Shown: positions 6,272 through 13,996, counted from the stretch's first letter. The stretch is DNA of 16,612 nt from Actinomycetes bacterium (GCA_021841725.1 JAKCEC010000012.1:1-16612), one strand, 5' to 3'. Notes: generated by a model not told the origin, from the sequence alone. Numbers and translations: made by a program.

Positions 6272-8053
6272 GCCCGCACCGAGGCGCGCTCGCCGCCACC
6301 CCCGCAATGAACTGACCACGGCGATCCCCTCGGCCCGGCGCAGCTCCTCGACCGAGATGACGCGCTCGCGCGCGACCCCGGCCTCGAGGACGAGTTCACG
6401 GCCGATGCCGGGCAGGCACCCCGACGAGAGGGCGGGGGTGAACCAGCCGCCGTCGAGGCGCACCATGAGGTTGGCGACCGTCGTCTCGGTGCACTCACCG
6501 CGCTCGTTGACCATGACGACGTCGTCGACGTCGGGGAACCGTCGTTGACGGCGCCGGTAGGGTTCACGATGCGTCGTCTTGAGGAACAGCATCGGGTCGT
6601 GGCTGTCGACGGCCTCGTCGTCGATCGCCAACGTCACCGGCTCCTCGCCGAGGGTCAGGTCGTGGATCTCGACGCGTAACTCGCCCGCGCGCGACAGCAA
6701 GACGCGCACCCGCGCCGCGCGCGGGTGCGCGCCCAGACGTTCCTCGACGAGTGCGTCGAGCCCCGAGGGCCGCGCGAAGCCGAGGCGCCGCGCACTGTCC
6801 ACCAGGCGCCGGAGATGGCGATCGCGGTGGTCGGCGTCGGCCAGCGGGTCGTGGCGGAACGTCTCGAGCAACGCGAAGTCGCCCGCCCCGGGCTCGAGCT
6901 GTCGCGCCTTGAGGACCATCTCGCGGTATTCGCTGCGCGGATCGGACCCGCTGACGATGCCGCCGCCCGCCCCGAATTCGCACGTCGTCCCCCGGGCCAG
7001 CGCCGTGCGAATAGCCACGTTGAACCGGGCGTGCAGACCCCGCTCGTCACGCGACAGGGACCCGACCGCGCCGCAATAGACCCCGCGCGCGGAGGATTCG
7101 GTGCGTGCGATGAGCGACATCGCGCTGGCCTTGGGCGCGCCGGTGACCGAGCCGCCGGGGAAGAGCGCGGCGACGACGTCGTAGAAGCCACAGTCGTGGG
7201 GCGTGCGACAGCGGACCTCGGAGACCATCTGCAGCACCTGGGGGTACCGCTCGACGTCGAGCAGGCTCACGACCTCGACCGTGCCCAGTTCCGCCACCTT
7301 GGCCAGGTCGTTTCTCATCAAGTCGACGATCATGATGTTCTCCGCCTGTTCCTTCGGGGAGGTCGCCAGCGCCTCGGCGAAGGCGGCGTCCTCGCGGGCG
7401 AAGCGTCCGCGGACGTGGGTCCCCTTCATCGGCCGACTCCGCAACGTCGAGTCGCGCCAGTCGAACAGCAACTCCGGTGACGCGCTCATGACCGTCAGGT
7501 CCTCCAGCGTGATCATCGCCGCGTAGGCGGGTTGTTGGAGGTGGAGCAGGCGGTCGTAGAGCGCCGCCGGATCGACCCCGTCGGCGCTACGCCACCGCGA
7601 AGTGAAGTTGACCTGGTACACCTCGCCTCGACGGATGCAGTCCTGGAGGAACGCGACGCGCCCCTCGTAGTGCTCCGGCGACACCTCGAGCGTCCAGCGC
7701 CACGTCGCGTCGGCGAGGCGCGCGGGGGGTGCGTAGTCGCGTACCTCGCACTGCGCGAAGACCCCGAACCAGACCAGGGGCGCGGCGTCGTGGCGCGCGG
7801 CGACCACGAACGCCTCGTCGAAGGCGGGGGCCGCGTCGTAGGTGATGAAACCGCCGACCCAGTGTCCCTCGAGCGCCGCGCGCTCGGCCGCCTCGAGCGC
7901 CGCGCGCACCTCGGGGACCGTCCGCGCACGAATCTCCCCCAGGAACTGCGTGAACGTCGTCGTCGTCCGCCGCGACATGTCGTCGAACCGCACCGTCGGT
8001 GGGTGCTCGCGCGGCGCCGACGGCGTCACCGGGGGTGGTTGCACGGCGGTCAT
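6251..8053 (-). CDS. pabB: Fused aminodeoxychorismate synthase component I / aminodeoxychorismate lyase (PabB-PabC)
   Basis: Makes p-aminobenzoate for folate. Residues ~60-410 are a chorismate-binding enzyme of the PabB type: 'RRGEVYQVNFT', the diagnostic 'PMKGTHVRG' with Lys210 (PabB has Lys here; anthranilate synthases have Ala), 'ENIMIVDLMRNDL', 'FPGGSVTGAPK' and 'GAGGGIVSGSDPRSEYREM'. Residues ~410-600 are a class IV PLP fold like PabC/4-amino-4-deoxychorismate lyase: 'LLETFR', PLP-lysine candidate K492 in 'FLKTTHR', 'TTVANLMVRLDGGWFTP' and 'SGCLPGIGR'. At 600 residues it matches known PabB-PabC fusions. No glutamine amidotransferase (pabA) is near. I chose ATG 8053; an in-frame start at 8119 would add an Arg-rich 22-residue lead that looks non-coding. 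No Shine-Dalgarno or clear -10 box is seen. The 3' end overlaps rmlC by 21 bases; the gene diverges from deoC. Confidence 0.92.
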   Translation of the reverse strand: MTAVQPPPVTPSAPREHPPTVRFDDMSRRTTTTFTQFLGEIRARTVPEVRAALEAAERAALEGHWVGGFITYDAAPAFDEAFVVAARHDAAPLVWFGVFAQCEVRDYAPPARLADATWRWTLEVSPEHYEGRVAFLQDCIRRGEVYQVNFTSRWRSADGVDPAALYDRLLHLQQPAYAAMITLEDLTVMSASPELLFDWRDSTLRSRPMKGTHVRGRFAREDAAFAEALATSPKEQAENIMIVDLMRNDLAKVAELGTVEVVSLLDVERYPQVLQMVSEVRCRTPHDCGFYDVVAALFPGGSVTGAPKASAMSLIARTESSARGVYCGAVGSLSRDERGLHARFNVAIRTALARGTTCEFGAGGGIVSGSDPRSEYREMVLKARQLEPGAGDFALLETFRHDPLADADHRDRHLRRLVDSARRLGFARPSGLDALVEERLGAHPRAARVRVLLSRAGELRVEIHDLTLGEEPVTLAIDDEAVDSHDPMLFLKTTHREPYRRRQRRFPDVDDVVMVNERGECTETTVANLMVRLDGGWFTPALSSGCLPGIGRELVLEAGVARERVISVEELRRAEGIAVVSSLRGWRRARLGAGLRDVGG

Positions 8054-8106
8054 GGCGCGTACTCTGTCACGGACGCGACGCCCCGCGCAACACCGCGGGC
8101 GCTGAC

Positions 8107-8154
8107 GCACTGGGGGCACTGGTGGACCGGGGGCCTCATTGCTAGCCTCACTGG
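8107..8154 (+). repeat. Three CACTGG repeats upstream of deoC
   Basis: CACTGG occurs at 8108-8113, 8117-8122 and 8149-8154. The first two sit inside GCACTGG copies 9 bases apart, and the third forms the left side of the palindrome at the deoC start, 32 bases (about three helical turns) further on. They may be binding sites of a regulator of the nucleoside operon; this is inference from repetition and position. Confidence 0.3.
8143..8148 (+). promoter_or_regulatory. Predicted -10 box of deoC
   Basis: TAGCCT (TAnnnT form) lies 7 bases before an in-frame GTG at 8156, allowing a leaderless mRNA. No convincing -35 is seen. As an alternative, GGAG at 8153-8156 could serve the ATG at 8162. Confidence 0.45.
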
Positions 8155-8160
8155 AGTGAG
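8147..8160. promoter_or_regulatory. Palindromic operator candidate at the deoC start
   Basis: CTCACT-GG-AGTGAG is a perfect inverted repeat with 6-base arms and a 2-base centre. It spans the end of the -10 box, the predicted transcription start and the GTG codon. A dimeric repressor bound here would block transcription of the whole nucleoside catabolism run. No regulator gene is present in the window. Confidence 0.45.
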
Positions 8161-9148
8161 TATGGCTCCCCTTCGCGTGGTCGGCGACCGCGACCGCGGC
8201 GTGGTGATCCCGACGGTGATCACGGTGCCCACCATCGCCAACGAGGTCGAGTTGCGTCGGGTGCTGCGATCCGGGCGTGGCGTCGACGCCGTCGGGGTGG
8301 AGAGTCGGGTCGCCAAGTTGGGCACGCGGTCGCTGAAGACGGCGACCAAGCGCGCGGCGATCGACCTGTCCATCGCCATGGTGGACCTCACCACCCTCGA
8401 GGGGGCGGACACCCCGGGTCGCGTCAGTTCACTCTGCGCGAAGGCCCGCCGTCCCGACCCGAGCGATCTGAGCGTGCCCGCCGTCGCGGCGGTCTGCGTC
8501 TACCCCGACCTGGTCGCCCACGCGCGCCGCGAGCTCGGCGACGCCCCGGTGAGTGTCGCCTCGGTGGCGACGGCGTTCCCCGCGGGACGCGCGTCGCTCG
8601 AGGTCAAGCTCCTCGACGTGGCGGAGGCGGTCGCGGCGGGGGCCCACGAGATCGACATGGTGATCGACCGCGGGGCGTTCCTGGCCGGTCGGTGGGGCCA
8701 GGTCTTCGACGAGATCGTCGCGGTCAAGGCCGCGTGCGCGCCCGCGCACCTCAAGGTCATCTTGGAGACGGGCGAACTCGTGACCTACGACAACGTCAAG
8801 CGGGCCAGTTGGATCGCCATGTTGGCGGGCGCCGACTTCATCAAGACCTCCACCGGCAAGGTTGCGGTGAACGCGACGTTACCGGTGGCCCTGGTGATGC
8901 TCGAAGCGGCGCGCGACTTCGCCGAAGAGACGGGACAACTGGTCGGGGTCAAGGTCGCCGGTGGCGTGCGCACGACCAAGGACGCCCTCAAGTACCTCGT
9001 CGTCGTCAACGAGACCGCCGGCGCCGCGTGGCTCACGCCCACGTACTTCCGTTTCGGCGCGTCGTCCTTGTTGAACGACCTCTTGATGCAACGACGCAAA
9101 CAGCGCACCGGGGCGTACGCGCGCCCCGACGAGTTCTCGGGGGATTGA
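8156..9148 (+). CDS. deoC: Deoxyribose-phosphate aldolase
   Basis: Splits 2-deoxyribose-5-phosphate into glyceraldehyde-3-phosphate and acetaldehyde in the cytoplasm. The product has 330 residues, or 328 if the ATG at 8162 is used. The class I aldolase centre is complete: Schiff-base Lys230 in 'DFIKTSTGK', Lys266 in 'GVKVAGGVRT', and Asp167 in 'EIDMVID' of the proton relay. 'VCVYPDLV' and 'VASVATAFPAG' are also typical. The length matches the longer DeoC group that includes the human enzyme, rather than the ~220-260-residue bacterial type; residues 1-90 hold the extra helical lead. It is the first gene of the nucleoside operon; its stop is followed after one base by the aldehyde dehydrogenase ATG. 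Expression may be controlled by the palindrome over its start. Confidence 0.94.
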   Translation: MSMAPLRVVGDRDRGVVIPTVITVPTIANEVELRRVLRSGRGVDAVGVESRVAKLGTRSLKTATKRAAIDLSIAMVDLTTLEGADTPGRVSSLCAKARRPDPSDLSVPAVAAVCVYPDLVAHARRELGDAPVSVASVATAFPAGRASLEVKLLDVAEAVAAGAHEIDMVIDRGAFLAGRWGQVFDEIVAVKAACAPAHLKVILETGELVTYDNVKRASWIAMLAGADFIKTSTGKVAVNATLPVALVMLEAARDFAEETGQLVGVKVAGGVRTTKDALKYLVVVNETAGAAWLTPTYFRFGASSLLNDLLMQRRKQRTGAYARPDEFSGD

Positions 9149-9149
9149 C

Positions 9150-10613
9150 ATGATCGACACCGCACTCACGTCGGGTCTCGGCGCGCTGGGCTACGACCCC
9201 GCGCCCGAGTCGGCCGCCCTGGCGCGCCTGCGCCCCCGTTACGGGCTCTTTCTCAACGGGGAGTTCACCGACCCCGCGCGACACGAGCAGTTCGCGTCGC
9301 TCAACCCCGCCACCGAGGAGACGCTCGCCACGGTGGCGCGGGCCAGCGCGGCCGACGTGGACGCGGCGGTCGCCGCGGCGCGCCACGCCTACGACACGGT
9401 GTGGTCGACGATGCCGGGGGCCGAGCGCGCGAAGTACCTCTTCCGCATCGCGCGCCTCATCCAGGAGCGCGCGCGTGAGCTCGCCGTGGTCGAGACGCTG
9501 GACAACGGTAAGCCCATTCGCGAATCTCGCGACATCGACGTCCCCCTCGCGGCGGCGCACTTCTTCTACTACGCGGGGTGGGCGGACAAGCTCGACTACG
9601 CGGGGTTCGGGGTGCGTCCGCGGCCCCTCGGGGTCGCGGGCCAGATCATCCCCTGGAACTTCCCTCTCCTCATGGCGGCCTGGAAATTGGCGCCCGCGCT
9701 GGCCGCCGGCAATACGTGCGTCCTCAAACCCGCCGAGACGACGCCGCTCTCGGCCCTGGTCCTGGGCGAGATCCTCCAGCAGGCGGGGCTGCCCGAGGGC
9801 GTGGTCAACATCGTCACCGGCGACGCCAGCACCGGCGCCGCGCTGGTGGAGCACCCCGGCGTCGACAAGATCGCCTTCACCGGTTCCACCGAGGTCGGTC
9901 GCCTGATCCAGGAGCGCGTCGCGGCGACGTCCAAGAAGTTGACCCTGGAGTTGGGGGGCAAGGGCGCGAACATCGTGTTCGAGGACGCACCCATCGACGA
10001 GGTGATCGAGGGCATCATCGACGGGATCTTCTTCAACCAGGGGCACGTGTGCTGCGCGGGTTCGCGACTCCTCGTGCAGGAATCGGTGGCCGACGAGGTG
10101 GTGCGGCGTCTCCTGCGCCGCGTCGACCAGTTGCGCGTCGGCGATCCGCTGGACAAGAACACCGACGTGGGGGCGATCAACTCGGCCGGGCAGTTGGCGC
10201 GCGTCCGAGAGATGTCGCGCTGGGGCGAGGACGAGGGCGCCACGCGTTACACCAGTGCCTGCGAACTCCCCACGACGGGCTACTGGTTCGCCCCGACGGT
10301 GTTCACCAACGTCGCCCAGAGTCACCGCATCGCGCGCGAGGAGATCTTCGGTCCGGTGCTCTCGGTGCTGACCTTTCGCACCCCGGACGAGGCCGTGGCC
10401 AAGGCCAACAATTCCAAGTACGGTTTGGCCTGCGGCGTCTGGAGCGAGAAGGGGAGCCGCACCCTGTGGGTGGCGCAACGCCTGCGCGCCGGGGTCGTGT
10501 GGGCCAACACGTATAACAAATTCGACCCCACCAGCCCCTTCGGCGGGGTGCGCGAATCGGGTTTTGGCCGCGAGGGCGGTCGACAGGGACTGGAGGCGTA
10601 CCTCGATGTCTGA
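9150..10613 (+). CDS. NAD(P)-dependent aldehyde dehydrogenase, ALDH16-like catalytic half
   Basis: Oxidises an aldehyde to the acid; from its place directly behind deoC the likely substrate is the acetaldehyde released by the aldolase (inference). The 487-residue protein is a full-length, apparently active ALDH. It has N170 in 'IIPWNFPLLMAAWKLAPALAAGN', K193 and E196 in 'LKPAE' for NAD binding, 'FTGSTEVG', general base E267 in 'LELGGKG', catalytic Cys301 in 'FFNQGHVCCAGSR' and 'EEIFGPVLSV'. It ends 'SPFGGVRESGFGREGG' plus a short tail ending 'GLEAYLDV', as normal ALDHs do. The following gene overlaps by 8 bases and encodes a partial ALDH-like protein. Together the two match the layout of fused ALDH16 proteins (see the next entry). 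ALDH family and catalytic competence are sure; the ALDH16 placement is inferred. Confidence 0.93.
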   Translation: MIDTALTSGLGALGYDPAPESAALARLRPRYGLFLNGEFTDPARHEQFASLNPATEETLATVARASAADVDAAVAAARHAYDTVWSTMPGAERAKYLFRIARLIQERARELAVVETLDNGKPIRESRDIDVPLAAAHFFYYAGWADKLDYAGFGVRPRPLGVAGQIIPWNFPLLMAAWKLAPALAAGNTCVLKPAETTPLSALVLGEILQQAGLPEGVVNIVTGDASTGAALVEHPGVDKIAFTGSTEVGRLIQERVAATSKKLTLELGGKGANIVFEDAPIDEVIEGIIDGIFFNQGHVCCAGSRLLVQESVADEVVRRLLRRVDQLRVGDPLDKNTDVGAINSAGQLARVREMSRWGEDEGATRYTSACELPTTGYWFAPTVFTNVAQSHRIAREEIFGPVLSVLTFRTPDEAVAKANNSKYGLACGVWSEKGSRTLWVAQRLRAGVVWANTYNKFDPTSPFGGVRESGFGREGGRQGLEAYLDV

Positions 10614-11457
10614 GCGACTCGACGTCCTGAAGACGTACAAGCTGGTGCTCAACGGCGCCTTCGCGCGCTCGGAGTCGGGACGCAGTTACGAGGTCACGGC
10701 GGCCGACGGGTCGTTTCTCGCCAACGCGGCCCAGGCGTCACGCAAGGACGTGCGCGACGCCGTGGTGGCGGCGCGCGCGGCCCAGATCACGTGGTGGCGC
10801 GCCACGGCCTACAACCGTGGGCAGGTGATGTACCGCTGGGCCGAGATGGCCGAGGGACGCCGCAGCGAATTGGTCGCGCACGTCAAGTGGGCCGAGGGGC
10901 TGACGACGCGCGCGGCCCAGCGCAGCGTGGCGCGCGCGATCGACCGCATCGTCTGGTACGCGGGTTGGACCGACAAGGCGAGCCAGGTCCTCGGGGGCGC
11001 GAACCCCGTCGCCGGACCGTACTTCAACTTCTCGGTACCCGTCCCGAGCGGCATCGTGGGCGTCGTCGCGCCCCAGGAGTCGTCCCTCGAAGGTTTCGTG
11101 GAAGCCGTGGCCGCACCCCTGTGCGTCGGTAACGCGGTGGTGGCCCTGGCGAGCGAGCGGCGGCCCACCCCCGCCCTCGTGCTCGCCGAGGTCACGGTGA
11201 CCTCGGACTTCCCCGGTGGCGTGCTCAACGTCCTGAGCGGACGCACGGGTGAGTTGGCGGCGCACCTGGCCACGCACGAGGACGTCGACGGCCTCGACGT
11301 CAGTGGCGGGGGCGAATGGAGCGACGAATTGGCGCTGCGCGGCGCCGGATCGATCAAGCGGGTGTACCGTCCCCGCGCCCACGACGCGGACACCCCCCTA
11401 CGCCGACTGCGAACCTTTGTCGAGACCACCACGGTCTGGCACACGATGGGACAGTGA
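10606..11457 (+). CDS. Truncated, non-catalytic aldehyde dehydrogenase-like protein (ALDH16 C-terminal-like)
   Basis: A 283-residue protein resembling only the first half of an ALDH. It has an N-terminal strand region ('YKLVLNGAFARSESGRSYEV'), 'AARAAQITWWRATAYNRGQVMYRWAEMAE', and a Rossmann-like part ('VPSGIVGVVAPQESSLEGFVEAVAAPLCVGNAVV', 'FPGGVLNVLSGRTGELAAHLA'). Key residues are gone: PWNF is replaced by APQES, the KPxE cofactor Lys by a Ser/Glu stretch, and the domain with ELGGK and the active Cys is missing. It ends with 'FVETTTVWHTMGQ', reading as a natural end rather than a frameshift. The ATG overlaps the stop of the preceding gene by 8 bases, with GGAGG 9 bases upstream, so the two are coupled. 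Likely a structural partner of the catalytic ALDH, as the second domain is in fused ALDH16 proteins. A decayed duplicate is possible, but the clean coupling argues against it. Confidence 0.8.
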   Translation: MSERLDVLKTYKLVLNGAFARSESGRSYEVTAADGSFLANAAQASRKDVRDAVVAARAAQITWWRATAYNRGQVMYRWAEMAEGRRSELVAHVKWAEGLTTRAAQRSVARAIDRIVWYAGWTDKASQVLGGANPVAGPYFNFSVPVPSGIVGVVAPQESSLEGFVEAVAAPLCVGNAVVALASERRPTPALVLAEVTVTSDFPGGVLNVLSGRTGELAAHLATHEDVDGLDVSGGGEWSDELALRGAGSIKRVYRPRAHDADTPLRRLRTFVETTTVWHTMGQ

Positions 11458-12275
11458 TGACCAACGCCTACGAACTCGCGGACCAAGCCGCCGACGAACT
11501 GCGCGTGCGCAGCGGGGTCGACGCCTACGACATCGCCATCGTGCTCGGTTCGGGTTGGAAGGAAGGGGCCGCGGCCCTGGGTCAACCCTTCGCGGAAGTG
11601 GCGACGGGGACGCTGCGGGGCTTCGTGTCCCCGACCGTGCTCGGACACGCCGGCCAAATCTTCTCCCTCCGGGTCGGCGACGCCACGGTGGCCCTGGTGT
11701 CGGGTCGGGTGCACCTCTACGAGGGCAATAACGCCCACCAGGTGGCCCACCCGGTGAGGACACTGATCGCCGCGGGGGCTCGGACCGTGGTGCTGACTAA
11801 CGCCTGCGGCGGAATTGACCCGACCAAGGGGCCCGGCTCCGTCGTGGTGATCAAGGACCACATCAACCTCACGGCGACCTCGCCCATGGAGGGCGACGTC
11901 CCGCCGGCCCCGTTCGGATCACGGTTCGTCGACCTGACCGACCTCTACTCACGCCGCCTGCGCGCCGCCGCCCTCGCCGCCGCCCCGGAACTCAGTGAGG
12001 GGGTCTACGTCGGCTTTCGCGGACCGCACTACGAGACGCCCGCCGAAATCGCCATGGCCCGCGCGATGGGGGGGACGCTGGTCGGGATGTCGACGGTGCT
12101 CGAGGCCATCGCCGCCCGGCACATGGGCGCGGAGGTGTTGGGCCTGAGCCTGGTGTCGAACCTCGCCGCCGGGGTGGCCGACGCCCCCCTGAGCCATCAG
12201 GAGGTGCTCGAGGCCGGGCAGGCCGCCGCCAGTTCGTTGGGTGGGCTGTTGGCGCGACTCCTGCCGGTGCTGTGA
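11457..12275 (+). CDS. Purine nucleoside phosphorylase (trimeric type)
   Basis: Phosphorolyses (deoxy)inosine and (deoxy)guanosine to the free base and (deoxy)ribose-1-phosphate. The 272-residue length fits the trimeric class (PNP/MTAP family). Visible motifs are the phosphate loop 'VLGSGW', 'SGRVHLYEG', 'VLTNACGGI', 'HINLTATSP' and 'YVGFRGPHYETPAEIAM' with E193. They continue with 'GMSTVLEAIAARHMGAEVLGLSLVSNLAAG' carrying N235. The E193/N235 pair has the same 42-residue spacing as Glu201/Asn243 of mammalian PNP and points to 6-oxopurine specificity; methylthioadenosine phosphorylases carry Asp at the Asn site. The ATG overlaps the preceding stop by one base (TGATG), and the stop overlaps the next GTG by four, so translation is coupled throughout. 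Adenosine would first need the deaminase at the right edge of the window. Confidence 0.93.
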   Translation: MTNAYELADQAADELRVRSGVDAYDIAIVLGSGWKEGAAALGQPFAEVATGTLRGFVSPTVLGHAGQIFSLRVGDATVALVSGRVHLYEGNNAHQVAHPVRTLIAAGARTVVLTNACGGIDPTKGPGSVVVIKDHINLTATSPMEGDVPPAPFGSRFVDLTDLYSRRLRAAALAAAPELSEGVYVGFRGPHYETPAEIAMARAMGGTLVGMSTVLEAIAARHMGAEVLGLSLVSNLAAGVADAPLSHQEVLEAGQAAASSLGGLLARLLPVL

Positions 12276-13930
12276 ACGAGGAACTCCTGGCCCGCGTGGG
12301 TGCCTGGATGGCGATGGACCCCGACGACGACGACCGCGCGACCATCGAGGGGTTGATCGACGAGGACGACGAGGTCGAGATCCGCCGCCGTTTCGACCGG
12401 CCGCTCACCTTCGGCACCGCGGGACTGCGCGGTCCCGAGATGGCGGGTCCGGCGGGGATGAATCGCTGTACGGTGCGGCGGGCGACCCAGGGCGTCGTCG
12501 CGTGGTTGGACGAGATCGGCGTCGATTCCTCACGCGGGGTCGTCGTCGGCCGGGACGCGCGACGGGGCTCGGAACGCTTCCACGACGAAGTGGTGGGCGT
12601 CCTGCTCGGGGCGGGCGTGCCGGTGCTGGAGATGCCGCGACCCCTCCCGACCCCCCTGACGGCGTTCGTGCACCGGGCCCTGGGCACCGCGGCGGCGATC
12701 ATGATCACCGCGAGTCACAATCCGGCCGCCGATAACGGGTACAAACTCTACGGGCCCGACGGCTCACAGATTGTCGCCCCCCACGACGCCATCGTCGAGC
12801 GCGGCGCGCGCGAGGCCGGGGCGAGCGCGTGGGCGCCGCGCACCTCGCCCCGGCACGCGGTGGTCGGCGAGGAGGTCCTCGAACGGTACCGGGCGCACAT
12901 GGTGGCTCGCTTCGGGGTGGCCGCGAGTGAGCTGTCCCTCGCCTATACGCCGCTACACGGGGTCGGTGGCGAGACCATGGTCGAGCTGTTCCGGCGATCG
13001 GGCTTCACGCGCGTGGCCGTCGTGGAGGAGCAATTCCGTCCCGATCCGTCGTTCCCGGGACTGCCCTTTCCCAACCCGGAGGAGGCGGGGGCGCTCGACG
13101 CGGTTCTGGCCCGGGCCGAGGAGGTCGGCGCGAGCCTGGTCATCGCCAACGACCCCGACGCCGACCGCGTGGGGGCGGCGGTGCGTGGCGCGGACGGGTC
13201 GTGGCGCGTGCTGCGCGGCGACGAGATCGGGTGGCTCCTGGGCTCGGTGGCGCTGGCCGCGGCGGGCGACGAGGACGTGGTGGCCACCACCCTGGTGTCC
13301 TCGTCGATGCTGGAGAAGATGGCCGCGAGTGCGGGAGTGGCCTACGTCACCACCCTGACGGGTTTCAAGTGGCTCACCAAGGCGGCCCCGGGGCGTCGAC
13401 TGGCCTTCGCCTACGAGGAGGCGTTGGGTTTCGCGGTGGATCCGTGCGTGGCGGACAAGGACGGCGTGTCCGCCGCCCTGGCGCTCACGCGACTGGCCCA
13501 TGATCTGTCGCTGCACGGGCTGAGCCTGCTCGACCGCCTCGAGGAGCTCGAAGCTCGTTACGGCGTGCACGCGGGCGCGCAGTTGTCGTTGCGGGTCAAC
13601 CCCCCGCGGGGACGCGAGGTCCTCGACGAGGTGATGCGGCGAGTGCGCGCCACGCCGCCGACGACCCTCGGCGGGTTGGCGGTCAGTGACGTCGTCGACC
13701 TCGAACACGGCGTCGACGGACTCGCCCCCACCGAGGGGCTGATCTGGCGACTGGGCGCGACCGGTCGCGTCGTCGTGCGGCCCTCGGGGACCGAGCCCAA
13801 GTTGAAGTCCTACATCGAGGTCGTGGGTGAGCCGGCGGCGCCGGACCTGGCGGGTGAGCGCGTGCGCTGTGACGCGCGACGCGACGCGATCCGTGAGGAC
13901 CTCGCACGACTGCTGGACCTGGGCGCCTAG
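12272..13930 (+). CDS. PGM2-type phosphosugar mutase, likely phosphopentomutase
   Basis: An alpha-D-phosphohexomutase superfamily member of 552 residues. All four active-site loops are intact: phosphoserine S148 in 'TASHNPAADNGYKLYG', metal-binding D294/D296/D298 in 'NDPDADRVG', the sugar loop with E382-E383 in 'FAYEEALGF' and the phosphate loop 'RPSGTEPK' (503-510). The N-terminal 'LTFGTAGLRG', the DNGYK ending of the serine loop and 'DKDGVSAAL' resemble the PGM2 group. That group's human member interconverts (deoxy)ribose-1- and 5-phosphate. Sitting between purine nucleoside phosphorylase and deoC, it very likely performs the DeoB step; no classical deoB is present. A phosphomanno- or phosphoglucomutase role remains possible. 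The GTG start overlaps the preceding stop (GTGA). No Shine-Dalgarno is seen, in keeping with coupled translation. Confidence 0.9.
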   Translation: MNEELLARVGAWMAMDPDDDDRATIEGLIDEDDEVEIRRRFDRPLTFGTAGLRGPEMAGPAGMNRCTVRRATQGVVAWLDEIGVDSSRGVVVGRDARRGSERFHDEVVGVLLGAGVPVLEMPRPLPTPLTAFVHRALGTAAAIMITASHNPAADNGYKLYGPDGSQIVAPHDAIVERGAREAGASAWAPRTSPRHAVVGEEVLERYRAHMVARFGVAASELSLAYTPLHGVGGETMVELFRRSGFTRVAVVEEQFRPDPSFPGLPFPNPEEAGALDAVLARAEEVGASLVIANDPDADRVGAAVRGADGSWRVLRGDEIGWLLGSVALAAAGDEDVVATTLVSSSMLEKMAASAGVAYVTTLTGFKWLTKAAPGRRLAFAYEEALGFAVDPCVADKDGVSAALALTRLAHDLSLHGLSLLDRLEELEARYGVHAGAQLSLRVNPPRGREVLDEVMRRVRATPPTTLGGLAVSDVVDLEHGVDGLAPTEGLIWRLGATGRVVVRPSGTEPKLKSYIEVVGEPAAPDLAGERVRCDARRDAIREDLARLLDLGA

Positions 13931-13936
13931 GGATGG

Positions 13937-13965
13937 TTGATTCCGGGGTGCGCGTCGCCTAGACC
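13937..13965 (+). promoter_or_regulatory. Possible internal promoter for the APC permease
   Basis: TTGATT (13937-13942), a 17-base spacer and TAGACC (13960-13965) resemble a promoter. The last position of the -10 does not fit the TAnnnT form. A start 7 bases later would coincide with the in-frame GTG at 13973, the alternative leaderless start of the permease. Confidence 0.3.
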
Positions 13966-13996
13966 TGAGGGAGTGGTCGGAGGGAAGGGGGGCCCG

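Noticed and set aside
8082..8099. Inverted repeat CCCGCG-6-CGCGGG between pabB and deoC
   Set aside because: Made only of G and C in a very GC-rich region, not aligned with any promoter element that I can define, so chance is the simpler explanation.
9033..10652. 539-codon open frame on the - strand opposite the aldehyde dehydrogenase
   Set aside because: A mirror of a highly conserved ALDH reading frame; the translation is Arg/Gly/His-rich with no recognisable motif.
10606..11457. Second ALDH gene as a frameshifted pseudogene
   Set aside because: The neighbouring frames after the stop encode the purine nucleoside phosphorylase, not missing ALDH sequence; the gene has a ribosome binding site and is cleanly coupled on both sides. 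A truncated but functional partner protein is more likely.
13924..13963. Direct repeat CGCCTAG at the mutase stop and again 33 bases later
   Set aside because: Seven bases only, one copy fixed by the coding end of the mutase; no symmetry or further copies to suggest an attachment or regulatory site.
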